Positions 33,720-44,418 of a DNA stretch of 64,000 nt are shown here, one piece after another. Made by a program: the position numbers and the translations under genes. Source of the stretch: Eriocheir sinensis (lineage: Eukaryota; Arthropoda; Malacostraca; Decapoda; Varunidae); the NCBI RefSeq assembly GCF_024679095.1, contig NW_026111754.1, positions 1 through 64,000 on the forward strand, in the 5' to 3' direction. The notes beneath the pieces are model-generated. The model made no database searches. It had not been told where the DNA came from and saw only the letters and a list, made by a program, of their open reading frames with translations. The number at the start of each line of letters is the position of its first letter. Position 1 is the stretch's first letter.

Positions 33720-35070
33720 AAATATAATGTATCTGATTCGGATGTGTAGAATCGGACGCTCAGTAAGGCAAAGACATATATTCACCTCAATGAAGTTTAG
33801 ACGACATTCAGACATCAGAATTGGACGCAATATAGTACAAAGTCACACATTCACCTCAATGGAGTTGAGACGACATTCAATGAAACTCTAAACTCTGTTA
33901 AGGTGAATGTGTGTTTGACTTATTGAGCGTCCGATTCTGATGTCTATTAAAGTTAGAATTGGACGCTACATAGTACAAAGTCACACATTCACCTCAATGG
34001 AGTTGAGACGACATTCAATGAGACTCTAAACTCTGTTAAGGTGAATGTGTGTGTTTGACTTACTGAGCGTCCGATTCTGATATCTATCAAAGTTAGAATT
34101 GGACGCTACATAGTACAAAGTCACACATTCACCTCAATGGAGTTGAGACGACATTCAATGAGAATCTAAACTCTGTTAAGGTGAATGTGTGTGTTTGACT
34201 TACTGAGCGTCCGATTCTGATGTCTATCAAAGTTAGAATTGGACGCTACATAGTACAAAGTCACACATTCACCTCAATGGAGTTGAGACGACATTCAATG
34301 AGAATCTAAACTCTGTTAAGGTGAATGTGTGTGTTTGACTTACTGAGCGTCCGATTCTGATGTCTATCAAAGTTAGAATTGGACGCTACATAGTACAAAG
34401 TCACACATTCACCTCAATGGAGTTGAGACGACATTCTAAACTCTGTTAAGGTGAATGTGTGTTTGTCTGTTGTGATGCATCCAATTCTGAATACGAGTTT
34501 TAAAAGAATAGGACGCTCTTTAAGACTAATACACACATTCACCTCGGTTAGTTAGATGACATTTGAATGTCGTCTAAACTCCATTAAGGTGAATGTGTGT
34601 TTGTCTGTTGTGATGCATCCAATTCTTAATACGAGTGTTAACAGAATCGGAAGCTCTGGAAGACTAATACACACATTCATTGCGGTTAAGGTTAGATGAC
34701 ATTTGAATGTCGTCTAAACTCCATTAAGGTGAATGTGTGTTTGTCTGTTGTGATGCATCCAATTCTTAATTTGAGTGTTAAGCAACTATTACATACTATG
34801 TAACAGTATTGTCAAAATCGGAAGCTCCGGAAGACTAAAACACACATTCACTTCGATTCCTTAAGGCTAATGTGTGTTTTTCTGTTGTGATGCATCCAAT
34901 TCTTAATTGGAGTGTTAACAGAATCAGAAGCTCCGAAAGATTAATACACACATTCACCTCGATCGAGGTTAGATGACATTTGCACTCTTGTACTTTGTGA
35001 GTCCTGGTGAATGTTATTTAAGTTTTTGTCTTGTGAACTTACAATATCGTCTTAACTCTATTGAGGTGAA
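33720..35070. repeat. hrB array 2 (about 139-bp tandem palindromes)
   Basis: Five near-identical units of about 139 bp (33780-34460) carry TCACACATTCACCTCAATGG, GAGACGACATTCAATGAGA and AAGGTGAATGTGTGTG, with CGTCCGATTCTGA between. They are followed by three units in which TTAGATGACATTTGAATGTC forms the palindrome core. The paired arms allow large cruciforms. No gene is present. Confidence 0.93.
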
Positions 35071-35220
35071 TGTCATTATTATCTTAGGAAGCTTACAATG
35101 TATAACTCAATCAATGTTACTCATTTCGGTGTTTAAAACCAAAGCTAAGTCTACATTTTTATTGTTAACCTTTTTTTTTAAATGTACAAAATAATGTCTT
35201 ACTCTTTCAAGTGCACTTGG

Positions 35221-35583
35221 TTATACATGACTTCCATTAATAACCAAATGTAATAAGAAAGTCACCAAGTTAGATTTAACAGCAGCAAGCATAGTGTCAA
35301 GTGTGTCTGCATCCTTGCAACGAATTCCGATTTTCTGCACTGTCAATGTAGCGCTAGTTATATCAGACGTCGTCTCGTTGATTGCTTTCCGGTCAAACGA
35401 CGGAATGGTTACGGTGTGTGTCGTTACTTGCTTGTGATTTGTGTGAGTCGTTTTAAATGTGGATGTCGGACCTGTGTGAAGCACGACATGATGTGCTGAC
35501 AAGTGTTCAGCGTCCTTGTCCGCTGCAACCACAAAAGCCGACACGTCACTAACGTTTGAATCGTCTCGAGAAACCGTAACACA
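35221..35583 (-). pseudogene. Viral-type ORF, 5' end unclear
   Basis: The frame is open from 35583 to 35221 with no ATG. The product is Thr/Ser/His-rich (TFKTTHTNHKQVTTHTVTI) and ends with a helical segment. A TAG precedes the first codon. It follows the ORF at 35614-35808 and might be its continuation after a frameshift. Confidence 0.45.
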
Positions 35584-35613
35584 CGTTGGTGTTACCTATG
35601 CCGAAGACAAAAT

Positions 35614-35808
35614 TTAATTTAATCGTTGGACAACCTTGTTTTTCATCCTGGATAAGATTTGATTTTCAACATCACTAGCTTTTAAACTCCTAAGGATGTT
35701 GCGGTCTGATCGTTGACCGGCTTCAACCTGAGCTAAGATGGACATAACCGCTGATACTAACACAGCACCTGAATACTGATCGAAATCGTAATACACTTGA
35801 AAGCAGAA
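35614..35808 (-). pseudogene. Viral-type ORF, 5'-truncated
   Basis: The frame is open from 35808 to 35614 and starts without ATG at YYDFDQYSGAVLVSAV. It reads through the same bases as the opposite-strand ORF starting near 35773. This suggests a rearrangement joint near 35790 where two truncated genes meet head to head. Confidence 0.4.
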
Positions 35809-36390
35809 TCATTACATAAATTAAAATGCAAGCAGGCAACGCTCTTAAGAGAAGTGGAACTCTTGTGTGACAAATATGAGAAAAACCGACACTATGTGAA
35901 AACGGACAACAACGCTAGTGTTAGCGTGGACTATAGAGAAGAGTACATATTACGCGTCAAATTGGGTGTTTATTTCATACCTACTTTGGGTAAGGTGTAC
36001 AAGTTCCTAGACAGTGCAGATAAATTCATCGAATACCTGACAGAGGTAAGCGTCGGATTGCGGTTGAAAGAATGCATACAGAGCGTTGTTGGTGTCGAAC
36101 GTGTCTGTCCTGAGCATTTCTGTTACGAGTTGCAATATGTGGGACCGGGATTGGATGTGGTGCTCCAAGCAGATGAGAGTATTATTCTAGACACTAGATA
36201 TCGAGAAATGTGTGTATACAACATGGTGATGTTAAAACATTGTATAGCTGTTGAGGATCAACATCTTTATGATGGATTGTGGTCTTTAGAAAACACCTGT
36301 GATTTAGCATGTGTTGATAAGAGATACTACGTCACCATTAGTAGTACGGTGTGGGTGTGTGTGGTGGGTGTGGGTGTGTGGCCCTGCTAA
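35773..36390 (+). pseudogene. Viral-type gene, probably truncated at both ends
   Basis: The frame is open from 35773 without ATG and encodes a mixed alpha/beta protein (for example REEYILRVKLGVYFIPTLGK). It is coding-like to about 36340, then becomes GTGTGG low complexity up to the stop. The end is therefore probably lost to the simple-sequence tract that follows. No family is recognised. Confidence 0.5.
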
Positions 36391-36394
36391 ACTG

Positions 36395-36655
36395 GGTCCA
36401 GATTTACCTGATATATTTGCATTTTATATACATTGTTGAAATTATTGCGGAACTAAACCGGGGTGGGGGGGGGGGGGGGGGGGGGCGGGTCGTGGCGGCG
36501 GCGGCGGCTTAGTAGTAGTAGTAGTAGGAGGCTTAAGGCGGGTGTGAGTGAGTGAGTCACCACCTAAACCACCACCACCACCTAACCTAACCTAAACCAC
36601 CACCACCACCTAAACCACCACCTACACAGCTGTCACAACCACCCTCTCCCCATTC
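36395..36655. repeat. Low-complexity tract with poly-G, GGC, AGT, CCA and CCTAA runs
   Basis: It includes a G run of about 20 bp at 36462-36485, GCGGCG and TAGTAG runs, CCACCA runs, and three tandem CCTAA units near 36583-36597. CCTAA is the complement of the arthropod telomere unit TTAGG, but three copies may be chance. Confidence 0.85.
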
Positions 36656-36657
36656 TC

Positions 36658-37092
36658 GTGGCAAAATTAATTTCGGACGGATTACGAATCACTATATGTC
36701 ATGACCCCCCTGCAGATCTGGACCCCACTTGGAAAACAAGAGGGAGGGGGTGGGTGGTAGGGTGGCTCAAACTAGGAGGAGGAGGAGGAGGAGGGTACAG
36801 ATTAGCAGCAGTGGGGTGGGGTGTTGTGGACAAGTTAAAGAACTACGATTATAATATCCGTCTGCGTTATTTTCACTTCAGTTGTCAACCATGTGAGAAT
36901 TTAGAATCAACCCTTCTAGAACTTGGAAATGAAAGTATCAGACAAATTTGTAATTCTCCTTATGTTACAATTCTTCATGTGTCTACTAATAAGAAGAGGA
37001 CCAGTCTTGTTGATTTCCATCAGTTTGTTAAGGTTAATTTACCTGCCTCCTTAAAACTATATTTTCTGTCAGCACTAGAAATCATATTTTAG
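36658..37092 (+). CDS. ORF with coding C-terminal half
   Basis: The start is unclear (GTG 36658). The N-terminal half crosses an antisense GGACCCCACTTGG element and a GGA run (LGGGGGGGYR). From about 36830 the product looks globular (YDYNIRLRYFHFSCQPC, then a helical end). AATAAA lies at about 37100. It may be a gene whose 5' end was replaced by repeats. Confidence 0.45.
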   Translation: MAKLISDGLRITICHDPPADLDPTWKTRGRGWVVGWLKLGGGGGGGYRLAAVGWGVVDKLKNYDYNIRLRYFHFSCQPCENLESTLLELGNESIRQICNSPYVTILHVSTNKKRTSLVDFHQFVKVNLPASLKLYFLSALEIIF

Positions 37093-37259
37093 TTTCATTA
37101 ATAAAAGTTTTATCATTTCTTCGAATGTGTTCCATTGTGACATATTTCCATCCAATAGGGTACTTCCTGTGTTAGGTAAGAACGGAATAAATGAAGTTTT
37201 ATTTGGATGTAATTGTGATAACGGGATACAAGGATAATAAAAAAGGAAGGAATATTGGG

Positions 37260-37267
37260 TATATATA
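37260..37267 (+). promoter_or_regulatory. TATATATA box upstream of 37366
   Basis: TATATATA lies about 100 bp before ATG 37366, in otherwise unique sequence (37093-37365 has no gene). Confidence 0.5.
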
Positions 37268-37365
37268 CAAAAAATTAAATCAATGATTTTATTATTCTAT
37301 AAAATAGGGATGGGGGTTCACTTTGTACACTCTTGATGAGTTTCATCCAAGGTGGAAAGTAGTAA

Positions 37366-38037
37366 ATGCCCATTTTATTAGGTATCTTCATCTTAATAAA
37401 TCTAAAACCTAAAAATTCGGTGGTTATATTTGTACTCATGTTTTCTAATAGAAAACATGTCCACAACAACACCAAGAACAAGTCATCTAACAACATTCAT
37501 CCATTTTTGAATTTAAAATTCGATAAATTAGAATTGTCTAAGTCAGTTCGTCGAAATAATTTTTTGAAGAATTACATTCAGGTTGTAAGAGATTTTAAAT
37601 TGGGTATTCTACCTGCTGACATATCCAGAGAAATAGAAATCGTTTCTTTGAATGACTCGAATGTAGCTTGCGTCGTGACACCATTAGGTCTTCATGTCGC
37701 ATTGGTGGCTAGTAAACTTATAGTTTACCCGCGTCAGTACCAATTCGAAAACGTGTTCTGTTCGGAGGGAAAACAACATAGCCTTGTTTTTAATCCTAGT
37801 ACGTCCAAGTGGAGTAGCGGGTGTAGCATCAACTTTAACATCTTTAAAATCCAACAGTCTTATGGCCGAAGAAAATTTTTATCGCTGAAGGACATATACA
37901 TTGTAGGAGAAGATCCGACGTTATCTTTGATCAAATATCTCTTTGAGATCAAATGGACAGGACACGGGACGGAACAACACCCTTCACCTGCGGTGATTTT
38001 AAAGAGACACATGTTCTTTCTGAACGACGAGCTTTGA
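37366..38037 (+). CDS. Viral-type protein, 223 aa; source of the piece duplicated at 45345-45740
   Basis: Intact ORF with a hydrophobic N-terminus (MPILLGIFILINL). The central block from HNNTKNKSS to NFNIFKI is repeated almost exactly, on the minus strand, at 45345-45740. The last 85 bp overlap the start of the next gene in another frame. No family is recognised. Confidence 0.65.
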   Translation: MPILLGIFILINLKPKNSVVIFVLMFSNRKHVHNNTKNKSSNNIHPFLNLKFDKLELSKSVRRNNFLKNYIQVVRDFKLGILPADISREIEIVSLNDSNVACVVTPLGLHVALVASKLIVYPRQYQFENVFCSEGKQHSLVFNPSTSKWSSGCSINFNIFKIQQSYGRRKFLSLKDIYIVGEDPTLSLIKYLFEIKWTGHGTEQHPSPAVILKRHMFFLNDEL

Positions 38038-38231
38038 GTCTGGTGTTTCTCTTTGGTTTGATGATATTGTTTCTTTTGTTTTTAATAAGGCTAGATGTTG
38101 ATGTCAAAGTAGATCATGTCAACAGGTACATGAAGATCGTTGAAAAAACACCTCCTGTTTTTTTTAAATATTGTCGTGAGTGCTTTAGATGGATTCAAAG
38201 ACCTTCCTTTTTCCTCAAAGAGAAATATTGA
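37953..38231 (+). CDS. Single-pass membrane protein, 92 aa, overlapping the previous gene
   Basis: The ATG lies within the end of the preceding ORF. Residues about 28-46 (LSLVFLFGLMILFLLFLIR) are a transmembrane segment, with about 27 residues before it and 45 after it. The C-terminal part has a CREC pair and is basic. AATAAA lies at about 38300. The product is intact and may be an envelope component. Confidence 0.6.
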   Translation: MDRTRDGTTPFTCGDFKETHVLSERRALSLVFLFGLMILFLLFLIRLDVDVKVDHVNRYMKIVEKTPPVFFKYCRECFRWIQRPSFFLKEKY

Positions 38232-38382
38232 CGAATATGTCTACTACCAACAACATCCAGGGCAACTTCTACAGGTTTTGATGTAATTGGTATTTGTCTA
38301 ATAAAATCATACTATATTCTAGTGTTATTTTTATTTTCCTTACAGCTTATGTTACATTTAATGTTGAAAATATCATCATAGT

Positions 38383-39922
38383 TTAACACGGTTTCTTCGG
38401 GTTACAATTAATATTGAAAATATTATCATAGTTCAACACGGTTTCTTCGGGAATGTAGTCACCCAACATAGAGTCGTAAACAATCTTCGATGCATTGTAT
38501 ACTTCAGGTTTGTAACTTTCCAAAGCTGCTGCATCCGATGTATTAAAAAAACTGCACAAATTCAGATTGCATTCCAAGATAAAATTGGAGAGTTAATCTG
38601 CAAACGTTAGCCTTTACCATTGAAAAGACACTAGGACAGAGCAACAACACATCGATATTCCATCCCTTCGATTTTAAAAAGTTCTTATACAGAATGTAAA
38701 ACAAATACAGAGTCGAAAAGGTTGCATTCTCGTTAGTGTGGAAACTCTTATTTAAATTTAATTTGATTTGAGATAAATAATCATACATCAATATTGCATT
38801 AGTGGTAAATTTTTTTGTAGTATCCTTTCCAAAGAAGAGATCGAGTACATTGTTTGGTTCAAGCGTTTCTAACCGATACATCGGATTAAATTTAGATTTC
38901 ATCATTTCCAATAACGAAACCACAAAAGAATGCATTACGTTATGAACCGATATCATATTTTTTAAAATCCAAGATACAGAGTCAATCCCATACTTCATGA
39001 GTTTTCCCATGTCTTTCCTTCTGCTAGTGTCATCTACCAAGATTGTGAGTAACTCCACCGCTGGGTAAGAACCTAAGACACAACTGAGGTTATTCAGGTT
39101 ACCATTGTCTTCGTTTATAGACGGAGTTTTATTTAACTTAGCATTTTTTTAAATTAAGGTTGTAGAGTATAAACTAGAGATGCGTTTATCATTTTCACTG
39201 ATTAAGTTCTCCTGAGTAAGAACATCACTTTCGTACATAAAATAATTTCCAGCTCGGTTGTATTCGATAGAAGCACCTATCACATCGACGTTGTCTGTTA
39301 TCAATTTAGGGTTAGCTTTAAAACTCGGACGCAACAATTTTATTCTATCCTCCAATGATTTGGGTTGTTCAATTTCCATTTTTTCTTCGCTGGGTTGCTC
39401 AACTTCCAGTTTTTCTTCCCGTAGTTCTTCTTCGCCTCTTGTAGCGCTAGTTGATAGTGGTGGTGGTGGAGGAGGCTCCTCTCGGGGGGGAGCTTCTGGT
39501 GCACTATCTACCTCTGCATCTCCCACAATCATTGCTACCTCTGCATCTCCCACAATCATTGGTGCAGGCTCTTCTGGTGTTTGATATCCTGGTATTGTAT
39601 CTACCACAATCATTGATGTAGGATCTAATGCTGCAGGTGTAGGCTCTCCTGGTGGTGAAAGTGGTGGTGGTGGTGGTAGCGGTGATAGTGGTGGTGGCGG
39701 TGGCATTGGTTGCAAAGGTAGCGGTGGTGGTGATGGTGGCGGTGGTAGCGGTGGCATTGGTTGCAAAGGTAGCGGTGGTGGTGATGCTGGATCATTTAGG
39801 CTTTCTTCCATTTCCATTTGTATCGAATTATTTTCAACATTCGAGCTTTCTTCTATGGTGTCATTGCTAACCGGCTCATTTAAAAGGGCTTCTTCTGTGC
39901 TTTCTGTTATTGAATCGCTCAT
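38383..39922 (-). pseudogene. Large viral-type protein with Pro-rich N-terminus, one in-frame stop and one late frameshift
   Basis: The gene starts at ATG 39922. Residues about 50-150 are Pro-rich (PPPPPLSPLPPPPP) with a duplicated MIVGDAEVA motif. A TAA at 39149-39151 interrupts the frame, but the same frame continues open for a further 190 codons, so this is probably one gene with a nonsense codon. A one-base shift in an A run near 38553 separates the final block. The C-terminal part, from NPMYRLETLEPNN on, is duplicated in the chimera at 22898-23395. A 45-bp tandem duplication lies just past the end (38350-38445). No family is recognised. Confidence 0.6.
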
Positions 39923-39927
39923 TCAGG

Positions 39928-40892
39928 ATGGAAAAGGACAACAACAACGACAGTAGCTTTAAGTCAGTTGCTTCTGCTACGTTGAAGGAATTGAATTATT
40001 ATTATAAAACTTTAAAACAATGTATATCGTCACAACCAGAAATACGAAAACATTGTTATAACAATCAGGTGAATCACAAAGGTCAGGTTCTCGGTTGTTC
40101 TCACTGTCAACAGAGTTACAATAGTCATCTGGATGATGAAGAAGATTCAGACCGCACGCAAGATATACTTACAACAGCTGCGTTCTATGGCTTGATTCTC
40201 TCTACTGGATCGCTAACCAATTCAAATTTAGTTTCTTTGTGTTCTAGGTTGCAGAAACACGATAGGAGTCTTGCGTCGTTAAATTACGACAGTTTTGTCG
40301 ACGTTGTATATAGTGATTTTGATCCGCTCGAGGTGGATCTCTTGAATCAACATCAACAGCAACAACCACATCAGCAGCATCAAGACAACCGCAACGACAA
40401 GAAAAGGATGAATCCGTACTTGAGACAATTGAAGTCGGTGATGATTGCCCCTTACTCGGCGACACCTTCGTGAGAGAGAGTGTTGAACGACCAACTGTCG
40501 ACTCTATACCACGCGTTAGAGTTGTACGATCAAAATCTCGACGGTGAGAAATATTTATCTTCAAATACAGCTTCGGATGCTAACATCATTACATGCACTA
40601 TGTTTTCAGAAACACCCATGACCAGAGACATGTTACCCGGACAGTACAACTCTAACATGTTAAAGTTAGTCGCCTCAAGCGGATCTGTTGTACCAGTGCG
40701 AGGATTACACAGTCGTCCGGTCACTTGCAGTATAACTGCGACACCAGTGTTAATCAGCAACTCTTTCTTGTTAAAGTTTTTGTGGACAAGGCTATGTATA
40801 ATAGAATGTTAGTCTTCAATCTCGAAACTGACTTCACTACTGTTAATAAAAACATCAATGTGGAAATCGGAGAACGAATGATTGCGGCTTGA
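39928..40892 (+). pseudogene. Viral-type gene, two frameshifts
   Basis: The ATG at 39928 is only 5 bp from the divergent ATG at 39922. The frame runs to 40473, then the sequence continues in shifted frames (to about 40812, then to TGA 40890-40892). It contains a CxxC pair (GCSHCQQ) and a Gln/His-rich run (HQQQQPHQQHQ). The last block (VKVFVDKAMYNRMLVFNLE) appears to be a folded domain. No family is recognised. Confidence 0.5.
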
Positions 40893-41571
40893 TGAAAGTG
40901 TGTCACGCTCGTCACATCATGCGTCTCTATCCTGAGTTGTCCTCATCCGTGTTGATGAACGATTGTGTGAATGAGGTGATTTGCGTTTCTGGTCGTAAAG
41001 ATGTCACCGACCCAGAACAAATCATTACTCTTTTTTCAACAGTATTTCTCAAGCATGTTAAAACTAAAAAGTGCTCAAATTAAGTGAGAATAGTAATGTT
41101 GTTAAGTTAAACGAATCAGCTAATTCTTTCTTGCATGCTTACGGATCTCTTCTCTTGGCGTCTCGACCTAGTCCTGTTGTTGTTCAGAACGGACGACAAT
41201 CGCTACCGAGATGTTCGCCAAGGTTGGTGGATTTTCGATCTAGTCCTGTTGTTATTCAGAATCGACGACAATCGATGACGAGAAGTAATAGCTGCTCACC
41301 ATCTTCACCCAAAGTAGCGGCAAGTTCTCCTCTGGAGAGAGTCATCATATATTCGGTAGGTCAAGCCGTCTCACTTATTAATGTGTTCCTTAACATTGCA
41401 CATTTTCTTCAGAAAACGGATGTCGATAACACTTTAGATGCATTGAAGAGTGAAATTGAGAAAGTTCGTTTACCGTATTTAGACTTGGCACAAATTAGAA
41501 ATATTTTAGAAAAAAATGACATGTCTGTTCTTACTAATGATCCTCACGGATTCTTGAACACTGTGACGTAG
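40892..41571 (+). pseudogene. Viral-type gene, one frameshift, truncated by hrC
   Basis: ATG 40892 overlaps the TGA of the previous gene (TGATG). The first frame ends at 41083. The second, without ATG, continues from about 41068 after an AAAAA run. It includes two copies of a SPVVVQN-R-RQS motif and a hydrophobic stretch (QAVSLINVFLNIAHFL). It stops at 41571 where an hrC repeat starts, just after NDPHGF. A similar NPHGF end is seen in the gene at 44415-44720. Confidence 0.5.
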
Positions 41572-41665
41572 TCTCTAGCAAAAATAGTAGTGATGTAACA
41601 ATACTGTGACGTAGTCTAATAATAACACGAGGGTGATAATCACCTGCAAAAAACACGAGGGTGGT
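41565..41665. repeat. hrC array 2 (short)
   Basis: Two TGACGTAGTC units and one GGGTGATAATCACCTGC unit. It lies exactly between two truncated genes. Confidence 0.9.
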
Positions 41666-41667
41666 GT

Positions 41668-42285
41668 GAACAACGTTCAAAACTTTTTTAATCAGGAAAG
41701 GAAACTAGTAAACAACAATGAAGCAGCAGCAGCAGCAGCGATCGACTTTACCAGTAAAGGACCGAAGGATCTTCCGATTTCGGATATCCTATCTTTTCTC
41801 AAAAACGATTTTGAAAATATTATGAAATGTATAATAAGTCGTTTAATGGTAGTGGTAAGCGAAAAAGAATTTGAAATTATTGCCGATCTTTGTAAAGAAA
41901 TAATTAAAATGACGGTTGATAGTATACACGAGGCTGTCAATCCCAAAAAAAATTTAGAGGATGTAAGCACTACAGTTATACTCGAGAGCAATGCCACAGG
42001 GGTGTACATAGACGGGGATGGCTTGATCTCACATCTGTCCGATGTTCAAAGACCAGATCAAACCTTAAAGACATCAGACACAATTTGATAAGAAATCTAC
42101 TTAACATTATCAAAGCCTATAAAATCAACACGTATCTCACCAATAATTCACTCAAAGAAACTATGTATGAAAATATCTTCACGGCTGCTATTCCGTTCTC
42201 TTCTGTGTTCGCAAGGTTCTTGTATGACGACATCGAAGGTTATGGTGCACACCTACAAGCTGTGTTAGCAGAATTAAAACTTTGA
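41668..42285 (+). pseudogene. Viral-type gene, 5'-truncated by hrC, one frameshift
   Basis: Coding character begins directly after the hrC unit. It contains a poly-Ala run (AAAAAA) and then a helical protein. A one-base shift near 42080 leads into the frame ending at 42285. AATAAA follows at 42290. No family is recognised. Confidence 0.5.
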
Positions 42286-42325
42286 TTCAATAAAATATAT
42301 ATTTATAACTAACATGTCTTAATAG

Positions 42326-42550
42326 CCAAAAAGTGGGGTCCGGTATTTTACGTCTCCGTGCAAGACAAAAGCAATGACTTATGCTTTAATTTCGCAACAT
42401 GTGGATGAGGGATACACGAACTAAACTACATGGCATGTGAGGTAAACAAAGTGTATACACAAGGTATCGACAGGGTGGGGTCCGGATCTACATAGGGGTA
42501 TACACAAGGTATCGACAGAGTGGGGTCCGGATCTACATAGGGGTATACAC
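42326..42550. repeat. GTGGGGTCC elements with a 43-bp tandem unit
   Basis: Contains AAAGTGGGGTCCGGTATTTTACG and two tandem units of GTATCGACAGRGTGGGGTCC with CTACATAGGGGTATACACAA. The same elements occur at 49676 and 63705. Confidence 0.9.
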
Positions 42551-43398
42551 AAGCTTCTTTGACGACACTTCGCCCGAAGGCACTTCTCTGAGCGTAATCC
42601 GTTAACCCTACGCGAGGTAGATCATTGGGATGGTCAACACAACTTGAAATCAAATCGTCAATAGTGATGGAATCCGAGTTGATAGACTTCATGAAGACAA
42701 TGTTACATAGACGTTGGATACAATCGCTCTTATCTTCCGTCAATAATCGTTTGATGAAAGCAGCAGGTCTAGAAGCGAGGAAAGCTGTTCGACCCAATAG
42801 AAAGGAGATGAAGTGTTTTTCGATAAACTCGTTCCAATTCCTTGTATCGAAACCATTGAAATCAAATCCTTCTGTTATGGTGGACATGATGTTTTCATAA
42901 AATTCATCGTTAGTACCCAACATCCCCAGCATGTAAGCTGTGTAAGTGTAGAAAAAGGTAGTGTCTTCTTCAATATCAAAGAAACGTCCTTCCCTCTCAC
43001 ATCTTGAGAAATAGGAATTGGATGTGGGTAATACTGCTGAAGATTTCCAAGACCGACTGACAATGTAGAGACTCGTGATGAACGGGAGTAGTCTCTTGGC
43101 GTCGTGTCCATTCGTCCCATTGAGTGCATAAATTTCACAATTTTCAATGCACAACCTGAACACAATACAAGACATTAACACTCTGGTAAAAGTAAAAGTC
43201 TCTGTTAGTGGCTTCCAGAGACATTAGAAATGTTACTCTCTCATCAACAGTGAGATCTGCTTCATCATTCCAACGCGAAAACCTTATGTTTTCATTTTGA
43301 GTTTCTTTCAAATTGATTTTAGAAGCTGTGTCGTTACTAGAGAGGAATTCGCTACAATTAATAAAGTTTTCGGTTGAACGCGAATCGTCGGCATTCAT
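42551..43398 (-). pseudogene. Viral-type gene, one frameshift, 3' end lost in repeats
   Basis: ATG 43398 opens a frame to 43144; a shift near 43190 leads to the frame that runs to about 42551 and then into the tandem GGGGTCC units. The product is mixed alpha/beta, with FYTYTAYMLGMLGTNDEF and a long helical C-terminal half. 43399-43616 carries one GTGGGGTCT element and no gene. No family is recognised. Confidence 0.5.
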
Positions 43399-43616
43399 GA
43401 TCGTTTCGTAAGCTCACAGTAGCTCAAGTGGGGTCTAAAATTTGTCAATTTTGTCTCATAAGTAGGTCCTACACATCACCTAAAAAATTGAAAGGTTGAC
43501 TGAGGGGTAGAGAAAATGGGATTATTGAGTTTAGAAATATAAAAAAAAGCCTTTAATCTTTCATCTACTTTATTTGAATACAGGGGTGAGTAATTCTTCA
43601 ACCAGTAGAGTTTGAT

Positions 43617-44197
43617 TTATTCTTCAACCAGAAGAGATATGGGTTGAGTTAGAGACAAGACAGGTCTGTCAGGTATACCTAATAATTGTAGTTCGTCGAG
43701 ATCTTCTTTACTTGCTTTATTCAATTTGTTTTTCAGAAACAACAGATAGGGAGTCACAACGTCTTCTATACTCTTCGCCAACAAAGATGGGACGGTGATT
43801 GATTGTTGTACATCTGATGCATCTCTCAAACGGTTGTAAGCGTTAGCAGCAGCGAAGTAGGCAAACTGCGTCCAGCCTGGAGTGTCTGTACACAAGCCGT
43901 GACGAAAACGTTGACATTGTTTCACCAAACCCGCGAACACCACATATTCATTGGGGATAACCACATATCTCTGACTCTTCCCGTCTTTGGCTCCAAGAAT
44001 GACACCGGTAGAAACTTTGAATTGAAATGTTGGTCGCTTTGCTTGTTGTATAATTTCATTCGAAATGTATGACGTATGGTCAAAGCAACCAGTAGAACGA
44101 TTAACATTAAAATGCTGAACACACCCAACACGTGAGACCAATTTAAATAGCGCAATTCAGTCATTGTTTTGTTAATATGTCTCTGTTTTAGTTTCAT
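43617..44197 (-). pseudogene. N-terminally anchored membrane protein, one frameshift
   Basis: The ATG (44197 or 44164) is followed by a transmembrane segment (VLGVFSILMLIVLLVALTI). A one-base shift near 44045 leads into the frame that ends at 43617 with a soluble domain of about 150 residues. The type II-like layout (short N-terminus, one membrane segment, long outer domain) fits a virion envelope protein, but no family is recognised. Its start overlaps the stop of the gene at 44194-44418. Confidence 0.55.
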
Positions 44198-44418
44198 GTT
44201 CCATGCCTCTTCAAGATTTTCACAGACATTATTGATTCTGAAAACACTACTTCTGAATTGTCGATTTCATGCACATGTAAATAACCTTGTTTAATGAAAT
44301 TGATATTAATTTCATATTTTTGAAGATTTTCATTGGTTTGGAATAAGTTATTATTTAACGTGGCATGAACTTTAAAATCGTCAATGATAGGTTTGTTGTT
44401 ATTGATTGGAAGAGTCAT
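44194..44418 (-). CDS. Small viral-type protein, 74 aa
   Basis: Intact ORF. Its ATG overlaps the TGA of the upstream gene (ATGA at 44415-44418), and its own TGA overlaps the next ATG, so three genes are packed with four-base overlaps. The beta-rich segment FIKQGYLHVHEIDNSEVVF resembles the LSEGYIHISKLSRDTI stretch at about 19850-19920, a possible distant relation. Confidence 0.6.
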   Translation of the reverse strand: MTLPINNNKPIIDDFKVHATLNNNLFQTNENLQKYEININFIKQGYLHVHEIDNSEVVFSESIMSVKILKRHGT

